From Acanthacorydalis orientalis (Eukaryota; Arthropoda; Insecta; Megaloptera; Corydalidae), in the NCBI GenBank assembly GCA_034766995.1, contig CM068318.1, forward strand, positions 37,758,456 through 37,822,455: a stretch of 64,000 bases of DNA, in the 5' to 3' direction. Both the position numbers and the translations under genes were made by a program. Positions within the stretch are counted from its first letter, which is position 1. Each line of letters opens with the position of its first letter. Below, one piece after another: positions 11,070-24,064 of this stretch. The notes under the pieces are model-generated. The model was not told the DNA's origin and did no database searches. It saw only the letters and a list, made by a program, of their open reading frames with translations.

Positions 11070-11137
<68 letters not shown>

Positions 11138-11433
11138 GTTGAGTATGAGAGTATAAATAGAAATCGAGAGAATTTGTATGGACAAAATTGCTATCAGTAT
11201 TCTTTGACATAATAATGTAAAATCATTCAGGGATCAATATTATTTTACATAATATTATTTGTTCACATTCAACAAGACATAGTTATCAAATACAAAAATT
11301 TCTAAATTCTGCTATATTGTCCTAGTGATCTTTATCCTTTTGGATTACTTGATATTCTATTTTTCACTACTAATTTCAGTATTTAAACCATCTTCAAGTA
11401 GATATTAGATAACTGTATGTTTTCTTAAATCTA
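10629..11433. other. AT-rich spacer with microsatellites
   Basis: (TC)n(TA)n at about 10713-10785 and (TA)n(GA)n at about 11034-11138. Nothing coding. Confidence 0.55.
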
Positions 11434-12164
11434 TTCGGTTGGTAAGAAAATAATTGCCGTTTTTGTGTTCTGAATTCTAATTTTTTTCAATGATGTGTTT
11501 TTTCATCCTGTTCATATTAATATCATTTTAAAGTGCATTTTCGGTCTGTGTTTTGCTAACATCGACTTTGGTTTTATTATTAATTTTGGTTCAAATTGGA
11601 CTATTGAATTAAAGACTGAAAAGAAGCAAATAAAAGCAACTTTTTTTGTATGAGTTCAAAACAGGTGATAAAGCACCAGCAACTGATCATAAACTAAATG
11701 ATACTTTTGATATCGGTACTGTTAAGGAACGTACGGTTCCTTAACAATTTCAAGCACATCTCTTAAAAATTATTAAAAAACGTGCGGTTCCTCAAGAAAT
11801 TTCGTGCTGAAGACACGAGTTTTCATGTTGAAGAAGGTCGCCGGCGTCCTTCTTCACTTCATAACTACTAACTGAAGGCGTCAATTGAATCAAAACCATA
11901 CACAACAATTCGAAACCTTGCACAAAAGTTAAGCGTTAGTCATTTAACAGTTTTGGACTACATATAAAAAATGTATATAAATTTGAATGTCATAAATCAC
12001 AACTCTACCAATTTTCTGAAGGCATTTTTTGAATCAGAACCATGCAAAATTTGAGATCTTGCACAAAATTCACCAATAATTCTGGACCACTTAAAACAGC
12101 TATTATATAAAGTTTTATATAAATTTGAAACTTATAAACCACAATTATTTTTCTACTACTCTAA
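11434..12164 (+). mobile_element. Deleted mariner (TTAGGTTGG-type ends), 731 bp
   Basis: TA-flanked ends TTCGGTTGGTAAGAAAATAA and (minus strand) AGTAGTAGAAAAATAATTGT match the termini of the fuller copy at 13682-14945. Inside is the degenerate start of a mariner HTH region (frame FFLYEFKTGDKAPATDHKLN) followed by non-coding decay. The catalytic region is deleted. Confidence 0.8.
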
Positions 12165-13497
12165 TACATAAATATAGTATATTTACCGATACTAGTATCA
12201 GAATACAGAAATTCAAGTAATCGAAATGGCTGAAGAACACTATGATTACGTACCAACGCAATCATAGGATTAAAAACATATAAAAAAGATTCTATAGTTT
12301 GTTGTATTTGTTTTATTTTTATATAACAATAAAAAGTAAAATAATTAAATGAACATCAAAATAAGTGTCGGATTCTACTTCGAATTCCAAAGTAAATTAA
12401 ATGAGTGAAGTAATTTTTTTATGATGATTCAATTTTTTCTGTTCAATACTTATTTTAGTTTTGAAAGTCATAGTCGAAAAACAAATTAAATTAATTAAAA
12501 TATATCCGAAACTCATGAAATTTGTATTATTTTCTATTTAAATATTTCTGGATACCACAATTAATAGATGAAAGCTGACAAGAAACTGTACAGATACATA
12601 ATTACTTCTAAATGTAATCTTCTAATTATACTTGTTTTATTGCATTCTACACTTGTCAAAATTACATATTTTTCTTTCTTTAACAAATAAGATTAATGAT
12701 ATTCTTACTTTATAATCAACAAAGTATCTGCTCTTTACTACCAGTTTCGCATAGGTTTATTGGCATGAGTGCTATCCTTAGATAGATGTTGAAAACTCTT
12801 CAACATCTACCTGAGGACAATACTAATAGTGGAGACCAGATAACTGATACAAAGATTAACAAGACAGTGTATCAACGGAATCACAATTATAAAATCATTA
12901 AATTATATATTAAGGAGTTTGAAATGACAATTAAATATTACACTGCAAAAAAAGATAACAAGAAGATGGTAGAAGATTTTAACTCAGAACCAAGATATAA
13001 AGATTAATAAAAAAGTGGAATAAATTGTAATTTATTTCATATCTGTGTACATATTTTTAAAGTTATATTCTTCATCTTTGAGGTCATTATTATTCTTTCT
13101 TTTACTACCGGTTTAATTTTTCGATCTCTTCAGGTAGAAACTCATATTATCCACCTGAAGATATCAAAAGACGAAACCGTTAGCGGAAGAAAATCAAAAA
13201 GTATTGACCTCAAAAACATGAAACATAACTTGAGATTAGATAAAGATATCAAAAGATATACTAGAAATAAAAAACGGAAGATAGTTAATCGTTCAATTAG
13301 AAACAATATGAAAGAAATCTTGTTGAGCACTGTATTGACTATTTTTATAAATAATTGTGACAATGGTTGTATTAAATATGTGTTATTGTTTACAGACTAT
13401 GTACTGAAGATTATGAAAATTTAATATTAAATAATATAGTTGTAAATAACTAATGAAATGAGATTGGTTGTTGTTTCCGGTCATTAATTCATTAGAT

Positions 13498-13499
<2 letters not shown>
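12165..13499 (+). repeat. 1.3-kb inverted repeat, arm 1
   Basis: The reverse complement of this segment is found at 16147-19710 with a 2.2-kb insertion in it. Matching landmarks include TACCGATACTAGTATC, ATCATAGGATTAAAAACAT, ATATACTAGAA and GACAATGGTT. Two near-palindromic blocks (about 12736-12855 and 13100-13190) carry CTGAAGA...GAAAC-like pairs. A 68-codon frame at 13218-13424 (RSIRNNMKE...LLFT) is partly preserved in the other arm, but I recognise no protein family. Both arms end inwards on a TA tract. Confidence 0.75.

Positions 13500-13579
<80 letters not shown>
13500..13579. repeat. (TA)n microsatellite
   Basis: TA run at the inner edge of arm 1. Confidence 0.95.
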
Positions 13580-13581
<2 letters not shown>

Positions 13582-13681
13582 TAAATTGTAGAATAGAAAG
13601 TGTTTTTATTTTAGAATATAGTGAATGAAACTATTCTTTGCACCAATCTATTTACGAGTATCAATAGTAAGTTTACATTTA

Positions 13682-15089
<1,408 letters not shown>

Positions 15090-16096
15090 CAATAGAATAA
15101 AAAAATAAAAATATATATACTGTATAAAAATTATCTAAATATTTTCTAATTCCAAACTCTCTGAATTTTTTAACCAATCTATAGCTCGTAAGCGTTCGAA
15201 GAAGATTTCAAAAAAGCTGTGTTATTATTGACAAAGTTCAATTAAAAATTGTTGAATCAGTTCTGGTTATTTCATGAAAATATCATTAATACTACACAAG
15301 CCGACTAATTGATCGAATAACTTTCACCTAATATTTTGGTTACAGTAAAAATATTCAATTGGGTCTATATTTTTAAAAATATAAAATTCACCGAACAGAT
15401 GAAATATGATTATTTTAAATGCGTGAAGAGAGATGTACAGAATAATTGAAATCAAAAAAAAAAAACAGAAAAATAAGCCATGATTATAAAAAGATGAAGA
15501 TAATAAATAAGAGCGCATTTAATTAAATAAGTCAACGATTTGTATTCAAACTAATTACGTTTGCAATTTTTTAGTGAAAAATATGTGCACACACGTGTAT
15601 ATATATATATATATATATGTATGTATATATGTATGTATAAATGTACTTCTAAATATTCATCAAACATGGATGAATATTCTATTCGTCGGATCAATCAAAT
15701 CCTATCAAATCAATAGACACAAGTCAACTGGATATGTGCTAAGTACGCCTTTGTAATAATACATTTAAAATCCATTTGGTTCCCCCAACAAACTGTCATA
15801 CTGGATTTTCTTGCCGAGCGTAAACTCGCCCACGTTACGTCTGTTCGAAAACAAGATAAATAAGACCCAGTTATATAGATTCGACGACGCTCTATCTTTC
15901 ACATATAACGTCCTTGTTTCTAAATAAAGATTTATATATATCGTCGTTTGGAATGTTAAAAAATATGTCGATTTTTTTTGTTGTTATCTTCACTGTCTTT
16001 ACATATTCGTGTAGATTAGAGAGCTTCTGTTCGTCGTACACACGACATATGTGCGGCGTGTATTTCAAATTTATTATCATATTACAATTAATATCT

Positions 16097-16100
<4 letters not shown>
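15090..16100. other. Spacer with a small GC-richer patch
   Basis: A TA tract at about 15597-15640. Bases 15770-15910 are GC-richer and repeat-free. No gene recognised. Confidence 0.45.

Positions 16101-16146
<46 letters not shown>
16101..16146. repeat. (TA)n microsatellite
   Basis: TA run at the inner edge of arm 2, mirroring 13500-13579. Confidence 0.95.
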
Positions 16147-16149
<3 letters not shown>

Positions 16150-16682
16150 GTATTCATTAACTAATGAATTAATGAACAGAAACCACAACCAACCATATTT
16201 CGTTAGTTATTGAGGATTATATTATTTTATATCAAATTTTCATAATTTACAGTAGATACTCTGTAAACAATAACATATATTTAATATAACCATTGTCAAA
16301 ATCAGTTATAAAATTAGTCAATACATTGCCAAACAAAACTTCTTTCATATTATTTCTAATAGAACGATCAGCTATCTTCATTTTCTAAGCATTTTCTAGT
16401 AAAGTTATGGAAAACCTATGGCACGCGTGACAGAGGTATCACGTACAAAAATTTTACTCGCACATGAATGAATTTACAGATGATATCATTTTTATTTTTC
16501 GCTTTTCAGAAAAAAATATGATTTTCCTAAATAGCATCTGTTTTAACATATGTCGATAATACACTCCTAAAACTTGATACAATATCAAAGACTGATTCAT
16601 ATGAATACAATTTAATTGAATCGCTGATTTAATTGAAATGTATCTTGTGATTATTTTCAGACTACTACGTGAATGCTAAATG

Positions 16683-17977
16683 CGAGGGTGGTCCCAGAAG
16701 TACCCGACCCAACAAAGAAAACAAAAATTGTGGAAAAAAATATATTTATTTTTCAACATAATCTCATTTAAGCTCTATACACTTCTCAACGATGTTCAAT
16801 AAGTTCGATACCCTTTTTATATAATAAGAACTGTCTTGCTCCTCAAAATACCCATTAACTGCCGACATCGCTTCTTCATCGTTGGGAAATCTTTGACCAC
16901 TGAGCCATTTTTTCAAGTTTGGGAACAGAAAATAATCCGAGGGGGCTAAATCTGGCGAATAGGGTGCTTGAGGTAGCAATTCAAACTTTAATTCATTAAT
17001 TTTGGCCATTGCAATAACGGATTTGTGAGCTGGTGCATTGTCTTGATGAAACAACACTTTCTTCTTAGCCAAATGCGGCCGTTTTTGTTTGATTTCTTCG
17101 CTCAAACGTTGCAATAAGTTCGCATAATACTCGCCGTTGATAGTTTTTCCTTCTTCAAGATAGTCAATGAAAATTATCCCACGCGCATCCCAAAAAACCG
17201 ACTTTGCCATGACCTTGCCTGCAGATGAAACGGTCTTCGTCTTCTTTGGAGCCGGTTCTCCCTTTTCAGTCCATTGTTTTGATTGTTCTTTTGTCTCGGG
17301 TGTGAAGTGATGGACCCATGTTTCATCCATGGTTATGAAACGGCGCAAAAATTCTGCTTTGTTGCTGTGAAACTTCGCTAAACACTCAATTGAAACATCT
17401 TCACGACACTGTTTTTGCTCGAGTGTGAGCAAACGCGGCACCCATTTTGCACACAGCTTTCTCATGTCCAAATTTTCAGATAATATGCGATGTACCGCAC
17501 TTTTTGAAATGCCTACTATGCCTGCTAGCTCGCGCGCTTTCAGTCGACGATCATCCAGTGCCGCTTTGTGGATTTTCTTCACCATTTCTGGAGTCGTCAC
17601 CTCATTTGGTCGACCACTGCGATGCTCGTCTTGGCAGCTCGTACGGCCTCGTTTAAACTCTACTACCCAATATTTCACTGTTGTAAATGAAGGAGCAGAC
17701 TCACCCAGTGTAGAATCCAGTTCAGCTTTTATATTGGTTGGGCTGAGGCCTTCCAAATAAAAGTATTGTATCACGTAACGATGACCAACTTTCTCCATTT
17801 TCACAAATTCACTGAAAACGTTCACTATTGATGGCTGCCAAACAAATACTAAACAACGTGGCGTCTTCAAACTTGAAACATATGCTTTATAGATTGTGTA
17901 CTTTCTAATACAGTGATATTTTTCAAACAACTACCGCCATCTCTAGGTCAGGTCGGGTACTTCTGGGACCACATTCG
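16683..17977 (-). mobile_element. Near-complete mariner, 1295 bp
   Basis: The ends CGAGGGTGGTCCCAGAAGTA (left) and, on the minus strand, CGAATGTGGTCCCAGAAGTA form about 27-bp inverted repeats. TA follows the right end (17978-17979); the left duplication appears mutated to TG. It contains one long transposase frame on the minus strand and is inserted inside the hAT element. Confidence 0.92.
16764..17798 (-). CDS. Mariner transposase, DD34D, nearly intact
   Basis: This is a 344-residue cut-and-paste transposase. The frame is open 44 codons further upstream, but ATG at 17798 (MEKVGHRYV) is chosen because mariner proteins start there and total about 345 residues. Order: first helix-turn-helix, a GRP-type linker (RSGRPNEV) and second HTH (GISKSAVHRIL), the WVPRLL motif, then the catalytic triad in MDETWVHH, HQDNAPAH and YSPDLAPSDYFLFP with 34 residues between the last two aspartates. 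Defects: the stretch YIKRVSNLLNIVEKC looks like a short out-of-frame segment between two compensating indels, and a TGA stands where the tail would continue into GDYVEK, so the last residues are lost. The subfamily looks mellifera-like. Activity is uncertain. Confidence 0.9.
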   Translation of the reverse strand: MEKVGHRYVIQYFYLEGLSPTNIKAELDSTLGESAPSFTTVKYWVVEFKRGRTSCQDEHRSGRPNEVTTPEMVKKIHKAALDDRRLKARELAGIVGISKSAVHRILSENLDMRKLCAKWVPRLLTLEQKQCREDVSIECLAKFHSNKAEFLRRFITMDETWVHHFTPETKEQSKQWTEKGEPAPKKTKTVSSAGKVMAKSVFWDARGIIFIDYLEEGKTINGEYYANLLQRLSEEIKQKRPHLAKKKVLFHQDNAPAHKSVIAMAKINELKFELLPQAPYSPDLAPSDYFLFPNLKKWLSGQRFPNDEEAMSAVNGYFEEQDSSYYIKRVSNLLNIVEKCIELK

Positions 17978-18109
17978 TACAGAGAATGATTTATTAGATA
18001 GAAAATATAAAACTGTTGACTAAAAATTAAATAGGGGATACTTCTCAAGTTATTTCCGGGTTCGTGTTTCGTTAGTTCTAATGAAGAAAAATTATACAAT
18101 TTTCGAAAA

Positions 18110-18484
18110 TTGATAAATGAAACATTAAATGACCTATTGTCCCTCCTACTGGTTTCGTGTAAGTGGTTTTCAGGAATAAATAATAAATATATAAGTGCAA
18201 CAAGCCATTCCCGAAAATTTGACTTGTTTTTAAAAAAAATAGCGAAGGCTATATTATCAATTTTCTCCTTTACATATGCATGTAAATCATTGTTTTGCAA
18301 AATGAATTTTATAAAAGACAGTTCGAGAAATAGAATGACTGATAAACCTATTTCACTATGTATAAGCATTTGGCATCCAATGTACAACAACAAATATCTC
18401 ATTGATATCGATTTTTGTACAAGTTATATGTTAATTTTTTATGAAATTCTATTAATTTTTAAACTTAATAAAATGTTGCAATAA
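18110..18484 (+). pseudogene. hAT transposase C-terminal (dimerisation) fragment
   Basis: The frame contains SFTYACKSLFCKMNFIKDSS followed by RNRMTDKPISLCISI, the pattern of the hAT-type C-terminal dimerisation region (Cys-x-x-x-Phe then a basic R-N-R-M/L motif). Flanking residues do not look homologous and the frame drifts before the right terminus. The catalytic core is absent. It lies in the right half of the hAT element, on the expected strand. Confidence 0.7.
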
Positions 18485-19710
18485 TTAATTTTTTATAAAC
18501 GTTTTCCCTATTAATAATTACCCGGCACAATAAACAAATATATTTGGAAATTTTTGGTACGCGCACATAAAGAGATTCACAACCACTGTTCTAGTATATC
18601 TTCTGATATTTTTAATAAATCTGAAGTTGTTTCTTGTTTTTGAGATCGATACTTCTGGATTTTCATCTACTAACGGGTTCGTCTTTTGATATCTTCAAGT
18701 GAATACTTTGAGTATCTACCTAAATATGTCGAAAAATGAAATCGATAGTAAAAGAAAGAAAAACAGAGACCTCAAGGATGAAGAATATAACTTTAAATCG
18801 AAGTGTACAGGTATAAAATAAATAAAAATCTATTGTCTTTTTCTTAAGCTCTTTCTGATCATTTTTATATCTTGGTTCTGAGTTCAAATGTTGTCATCCG
18901 ACTGTTATCTTATTTTCTGCAGTGTGTTTTAATTTTCATCTTAAACTCCTTAATATAATAATTTAATGATTTTATAACTCTGATCCCATCAATACGCTCT
19001 CCTATTAATCTGTGTATCAGCTGTCTGTTCTCCATAACTAGTGCCGTCCTCAGGTAGATGTTAAAGCGTTTTCAACATCTATCTAAGGATAGTACTCATG
19101 CCGAAACGGGTAGTAAAGAGCAGATACTTTGTTGATTAAAAAGTAAGAATACCTATAGGACAATATCTTTAATCTTATTTGTTAAAGAAAGAAAGATATG
19201 TAATTTTGACTAGTGCAGAATACAATTAAACAAGTATAATTAGATTACATTTAGAAGTATTTATATATCTGTACAGTTTATTGTCAATTTTCATCTATTA
19301 ATTGTGATATCCAGAAATATTTAAAAAGAAAATAATACATGAGTTTCAAATTTCATGAGTTTCGGATTTTTTTTAATTAATTTAATTTGTTTTTAGAATA
19401 TGTCTTTCAAAATTAAAATTAATATTGAACAGAAAAAATTGAATCATCATAAAAAAAATACTTTACTAATTTAATTTACTTTGGAATTGAAAGTAGAATC
19501 TGACACTTATTTTGATGTTCATTTAATCATTTTACTTTTTATTGTCATATAAAAATAAAACCAATACAACAAACTATAAAATATTTTTTGTATGTTTTTA
19601 ATCCTATGATTGCTTTGGTACGTAATCATAGTGTTCTTCAACCATTTCGATTACTTGAATTTCTGTATTCTGATACTAGTTTCGGTAAGAAGCTATATTT
19701 ACGTATTAGG

Positions 19711-20334
<624 letters not shown>

Positions 20335-20336
<2 letters not shown>

Positions 20337-20887
20337 TGTATGAGTGTACACCATCAAATAACTAAAAATTAATATAAAAACATTACACATTTACTCTACA
20401 AAATATTTCCATCTTACTGAAAACATTTCACCAGTCTATAATACAAAATGACAACAAGGAAAATGAAAAAAAAAGAATCGTTCGGTTTTTCTTTCCATCA
20501 GTCCGACTCTTAAAGTCATACCCAACGTCAATTTGGGATTTTAGACGCCTGGTTGAACGTCTCCCCTATAATATGTTCAAGGATATGTATCGGTTTTCAT
20601 TGGGGCATCGCGCCAGGCTTGAATTACGTAACCAAATACTGAAATTAATTTGTTAAAGAACGCACACAGTTGTGTTCGGTTTTTGTAGACGAGCCTCGCG
20701 CACAATTCGCATTTTAAATTATTTACAGACGCGTTGAGTTCAATTATATTTTTGAATGCGATGAAAGTTTCTGACGAGTTCCACGCTTGTTTTGTAAACG
20801 GGGAACGTACTTCATTCCAGTCTGAATCTGTATACAATTTAAACGCAAATACGTGTGAATTTATATACATATACAAACATAAATACA

Positions 20888-20889
<2 letters not shown>
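20335..20889. other. GC-richer island at about 20480-20860
   Basis: Repeat-free sequence of ordinary complexity in the presumed otd intron. A 103-codon minus-strand frame (20577-20888) covers it, with no recognised domain. An enhancer-like conserved element or an exon are both possible. Confidence 0.35.

Positions 20890-20932
<43 letters not shown>
20890..20932. repeat. (TA)n microsatellite
   Basis: TA run. Confidence 0.95.
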
Positions 20933-20938
<6 letters not shown>

Positions 20939-21249
20939 GAGAAGAGAAAATAAATAATAATTTATATTAATATTAAAAAAATGTACTGTTTATATAAGCA
21001 AGAAAAAGGATAGGTGCAAGTTTAAAACTACAAAATATTTACTCAAGTTAGAAGCTGGATTTGATTTTGAAAGAAATTAGACATTTTTTATCTAGGTCGT
21101 TAGCATAAAATGTATTTATGTAAGGGGGTATTCTTTTTAAAAGTCTTTAAAATAGGTAATTATTATGATTTTTTTAATAAAAGAAAACTACAACTTAGAC
21201 ATCTTTATTAACTTTTTAAAATATTTTTTACAAAATGTAGTTTAAAAAA
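20933..21249. other. AT-rich spacer
   Basis: Nothing recognised. Confidence 0.5.
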
Positions 21250-21339
21250 ATAAATATCTTAGTATCTACAGGATCAAATCCGGATCGAGTCAAATATTTT
21301 TCCTGTGACTGTTCCCACAATTGCATCCTTTGTGTTGAT
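21250..21339 (-). pseudogene. Candidate exon of an unidentified split gene (downstream piece)
   Basis: On the minus strand a TTTTAG acceptor at 21340 is followed by a frame reading STQRMQLWEQSQEKYLTRSG and FDPVDTK. Codon phase continues exactly from the donor at 21667/21666 (GGAC|GTAAGT), the join giving D-W-T-S-T. The composition looks coding. I cannot assign a family. The 3' boundary is unclear; the frame runs to a stop near 21235. Confidence 0.45.
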
Positions 21340-21666
21340 CTAAAATGGACAAACATTTTTTTTATAATCAACAAGGTTATCGCTGAAGCCCATACGAGTC
21401 ATCAAAAAGAAAATAGGGACCTGAAAGACTGAAAAGTTTGATTTTTACTAATTTTTCAAACTTTTATTTGTTAAAAAACAAATTATTTATAGATCGTTTC
21501 AATTCATCTTTATATAAAAATCAAATAAGCTTTATTTGAATGAAATCAATGTATTAGTTTTCAAAATATCATGGAAACCAGTTCGAAAAATGTACTTTTG
21601 AAAAAAAACTGTTTAATGTTTTCGGTAAGCTTTTTATAATGATAACAATGAAAATGTATTACTTAC

Positions 21667-21839
21667 GTCCAATCAACAATTCCTGTATCATACAATAAGC
21701 CTTCTCTTTTCTTAATCAACTCCTGTTGCTTAGAATTTTCTTATTTTCGAGCTCTTCTCGTCCCAAGAGAGAGAAGACGCTCACCGCTCTGAGCGGTCGA
21801 TTCGATCTTCATCCTTTCTTCAAGCAAATGAATAGGTTT
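21667..21839 (-). pseudogene. Candidate exon of an unidentified split gene (middle piece)
   Basis: The minus-strand frame reads KPIHLLEERMKIESTAQSGE, RLLSLGTRRARK, then a TAA, then ENSKQQELIKKREGLLYDTG and IVDWT up to a GTAAGT donor. The region around the TAA also reads EELENKKIL one frame over, suggesting two compensating indels. That makes this a decayed coiled-coil-like coding segment, or an assembly error. A weak acceptor (GGTCAG) precedes it. Product unknown. Confidence 0.45.
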
Positions 21840-22059
21840 CTGACCATATTGTTATGATAATTAGTCGCATTATATTTAAAAGGTGTTGAAACCTCCTATT
21901 GAAAATATAAATCGACAGATATGTTGCTATTTCAACAGTGTTTTTCCTTGAATGAATATGTTAAGGAACGAAAGTCCAAATCTCCAATATCTCCAGCTTA
22001 TACCTACTAGAAACATACTAAATAGCATTGATTCATTTCTTAGAATTTTAGTCATGTCT

Positions 22060-22170
22060 AAAAGTACATTGGGGTAAAAGAAAGGAGTCATAAGTAGGGT
22101 ACCAGCTTTCCATCTGCGACGCCAGGTCATTTCTAGACCTGCGCGCGCTTGACTACAAACTTTCATAACT
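22060..22170 (-). pseudogene. Candidate upstream exon of the same unidentified gene
   Basis: The minus strand reads RSRNDLASQMESWYPTYDSF and LLP after a CGCGCAG that could be an acceptor. The composition is protein-like, but no donor in matching phase is certain and the linkage to the next piece is inferred from strand and proximity only. Confidence 0.3.
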
Positions 22171-22805
22171 TCCATATTTTTCAATTTTTCGCAGAAATAG
22201 TTTCACGTACCTTTTCTAAAAGGATCATAGAAAAATAAGTGTAATAGAAGTAATTAATTATCAATAAATATTTTATTTCTTATCATCTTTATTTTGCATA
22301 TTTAAACTATAAATTTGATAGATCTAAGAAAAAATATTTTTATTTTTTTTAATTATCTATTCGAAATTTTTAGAATAGTTCAAAATAGTTTATAGATATT
22401 CTAGATCGATGGTGGAGATGAGAGTGTTGACATTATAAGTTAAATAGGCATTAAAAAAAAAGAAAACAAAATCTTATAAATATGAAAGCGATGAATCTCA
22501 GAAAATATAGAAACAAAATGGAAGAAATTTTAAACAATAATAAACAAAAAATACAAAAAATGAGAATCATCTATTCATTTATTCCTATAACAAGTATACT
22601 TATAGCAATATCTGTTCTGAACAGATCTCATTTTTCAACATTTTTATGAGTGAAAATATGTATTAGTGCTCAAATACAATAGATCATTGATATATATCAA
22701 ATCTAATAAAATAAAAATCAAATAAATATAAAATCAGTTATGTATGATGTAAATTAGAGTACATTGTGATAAACTAATGTAATAATTAATACAACTATAT
22801 GTTTC
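22171..22805. other. AT-rich intronic spacer
   Basis: Nothing recognised. Confidence 0.45.
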
Positions 22806-23028
22806 TTCTTGATGATCTTTGTCATTTTGAATCAGCTAGTATGGAAACAGAAAACAGACATTTAACCAAGTCAAAAGGAAACTGGAAAATATATCGGGTA
22901 CAAAATGATTCTGTTACAATTTTAATATAATAATATCTACACTATTTTCCCAGATTATTCATGGTAATTAGTATAAAATAACAGAATAGTGTCGATTATA
23001 TAATATTAAGAATTTTAATAATTAACAC
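22806..23028 (+). repeat. Direct duplication upstream of the otd exon, copy A
   Basis: Shares with 23697-23910 the ordered strings ATCAGCTAGTATGGAAACAG, CTGTTACAATTTTAATATA, GATTATTCATGGTAATTA, ATAACAGAA and TATTAAGAATTTTA. By eye about 80% alike. Confidence 0.8.
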
Positions 23029-23696
23029 ATTAAAGCCGGGTATGAATCTAGGAATCAATTGATGTTTTTCAAAGAAACTATGGTCACAGAGCACTATCTT
23101 TTGCATGATATATTTAAAGATCACTCATCTCTTTTTAATGAGACTAAATTTATCTTTCTTGCATTAAAAATAATTACAGTCGTCCAAAAATCAAAAAAAA
23201 ATATACGTTTTTTTATTTAAGAACCTATAAAAATTGTAAACTTGAGAATTGGATTGGATAATATTTTTTTCCAAAATTCATCATTGGAAGAAATCGTATA
23301 GAAAATGTTGTTACACTACGTCCAAGTATAAGATGTAACCGATGTGAAACCGTTTTGTCCACACTTGATTGTTTCAAAATTTTTCACATTCAACAGTAAT
23401 GCTATTTATTTAAATTTTCAATTATAATACATTTTTCTGCTTCCAATTGTATGTATCTAATCAAGAGATTTATGTTTCTTCGAATATTATCAACGATTTT
23501 CCACGATATATCATATAGATGTGAAATTTCTAATAATTAATTTGAATTAATATATTTTTTCATGTAACCGACAAATTTGCATTTTTTATTTTATTTACGG
23601 TAAAAGAAAGTCTAATTAATCGAAAAATATTTATTAAAAAATTTAATATCCTTTCCTCCTCCCTGGCTCCAAAGAATCAATAAAACTACGTTGCTC
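23029..23696. other. Intronic sequence between the two copies
   Basis: AT-rich, no repeat or exon recognised. Confidence 0.5.
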
Positions 23697-23910
23697 TATT
23701 GATTTGTCCTTTTGGATCAGCTAGTATGGAAACAGAGAACATTTAACTGAGTCAAAATCTACCTGGAAATTATATCACATACAAAAAGATCCTGTTACAA
23801 TTTTAATATATTATTATTTACACAATTTTCTCTGATTATTCATGGTAATTAATATATAATAACAGAACAATGTCAATGATTTAGTATTAAGAATTTTACT
23901 AATTAGGATA
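23697..23910 (+). repeat. Direct duplication upstream of the otd exon, copy B
   Basis: Second copy, same orientation, ending about 155 bp before the splice acceptor. It could be a duplicated regulatory segment or two copies of an unknown mobile repeat; no terminal signature is visible. Confidence 0.8.
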
Positions 23911-24049
23911 TAATTACGAAGATCAGTTATTTTGTGAAAGGTATAAACATACAAGCACGGGTGAAATGAGAAAATATTTTTATTTATTCGGGATATTGAA
24001 TGAATTATATAAAATCAATCAGTTTATTTGAGCAGTAAGAATACAATTT

Positions 24050-24064
24050 AGTATTTTTTTACAG
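24050..24064 (+). other. Splice acceptor of the otd terminal exon
   Basis: AGTATTTTTTTACAG: a pyrimidine-rich run ending in CAG directly before GTG TGG TTC. The phase-0 junction falls between residues 46 and 47 of the homeodomain. Confidence 0.9.

Larger units (their letters stand above)
16402..18588 (+). mobile_element. Deleted hAT element carrying a nested mariner
   Basis: A perfect 8-bp target duplication TTCTAGTA (16394-16401 and 18589-18596) brackets the element; 8 bp is the hAT hallmark. The right end reads inward as CAGTGGTTGTGAATCTC on the minus strand, a classic hAT terminus; the left end AAGTTATGGAAAACC is decayed. Without the mariner only about 890 bp remain, so it is non-autonomous. 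The corresponding empty site is preserved in arm 1. Confidence 0.85.
16147..19710 (-). repeat. 1.3-kb inverted repeat, arm 2 (split by a hAT element)
   Basis: Segments 16147-16401 and 18589-19710 together match arm 1 in reverse complement. The match resumes exactly across the hAT insertion: arm 1 has ATATACTAGAAAT where arm 2 has the 8-bp duplication around the hAT. By eye the arms look roughly 80-85% identical with small indels, so this is an old duplication or two insertions of one element. Confidence 0.75.

Noticed and set aside
17425..17760. 111-codon plus-strand frame inside the mariner
   Set aside because: Antisense shadow of the real transposase frame.
17923..18402. 159-codon minus-strand frame
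   Set aside because: It lies opposite the hAT dimerisation remnant and runs through the hAT into the mariner terminus; the plus-strand reading carries the family motif.
20577..20888. 103-codon minus-strand frame as a gene
   Set aside because: No family resemblance and it starts in TA-tract flank; possible exon or conserved element but not supportable as a gene.
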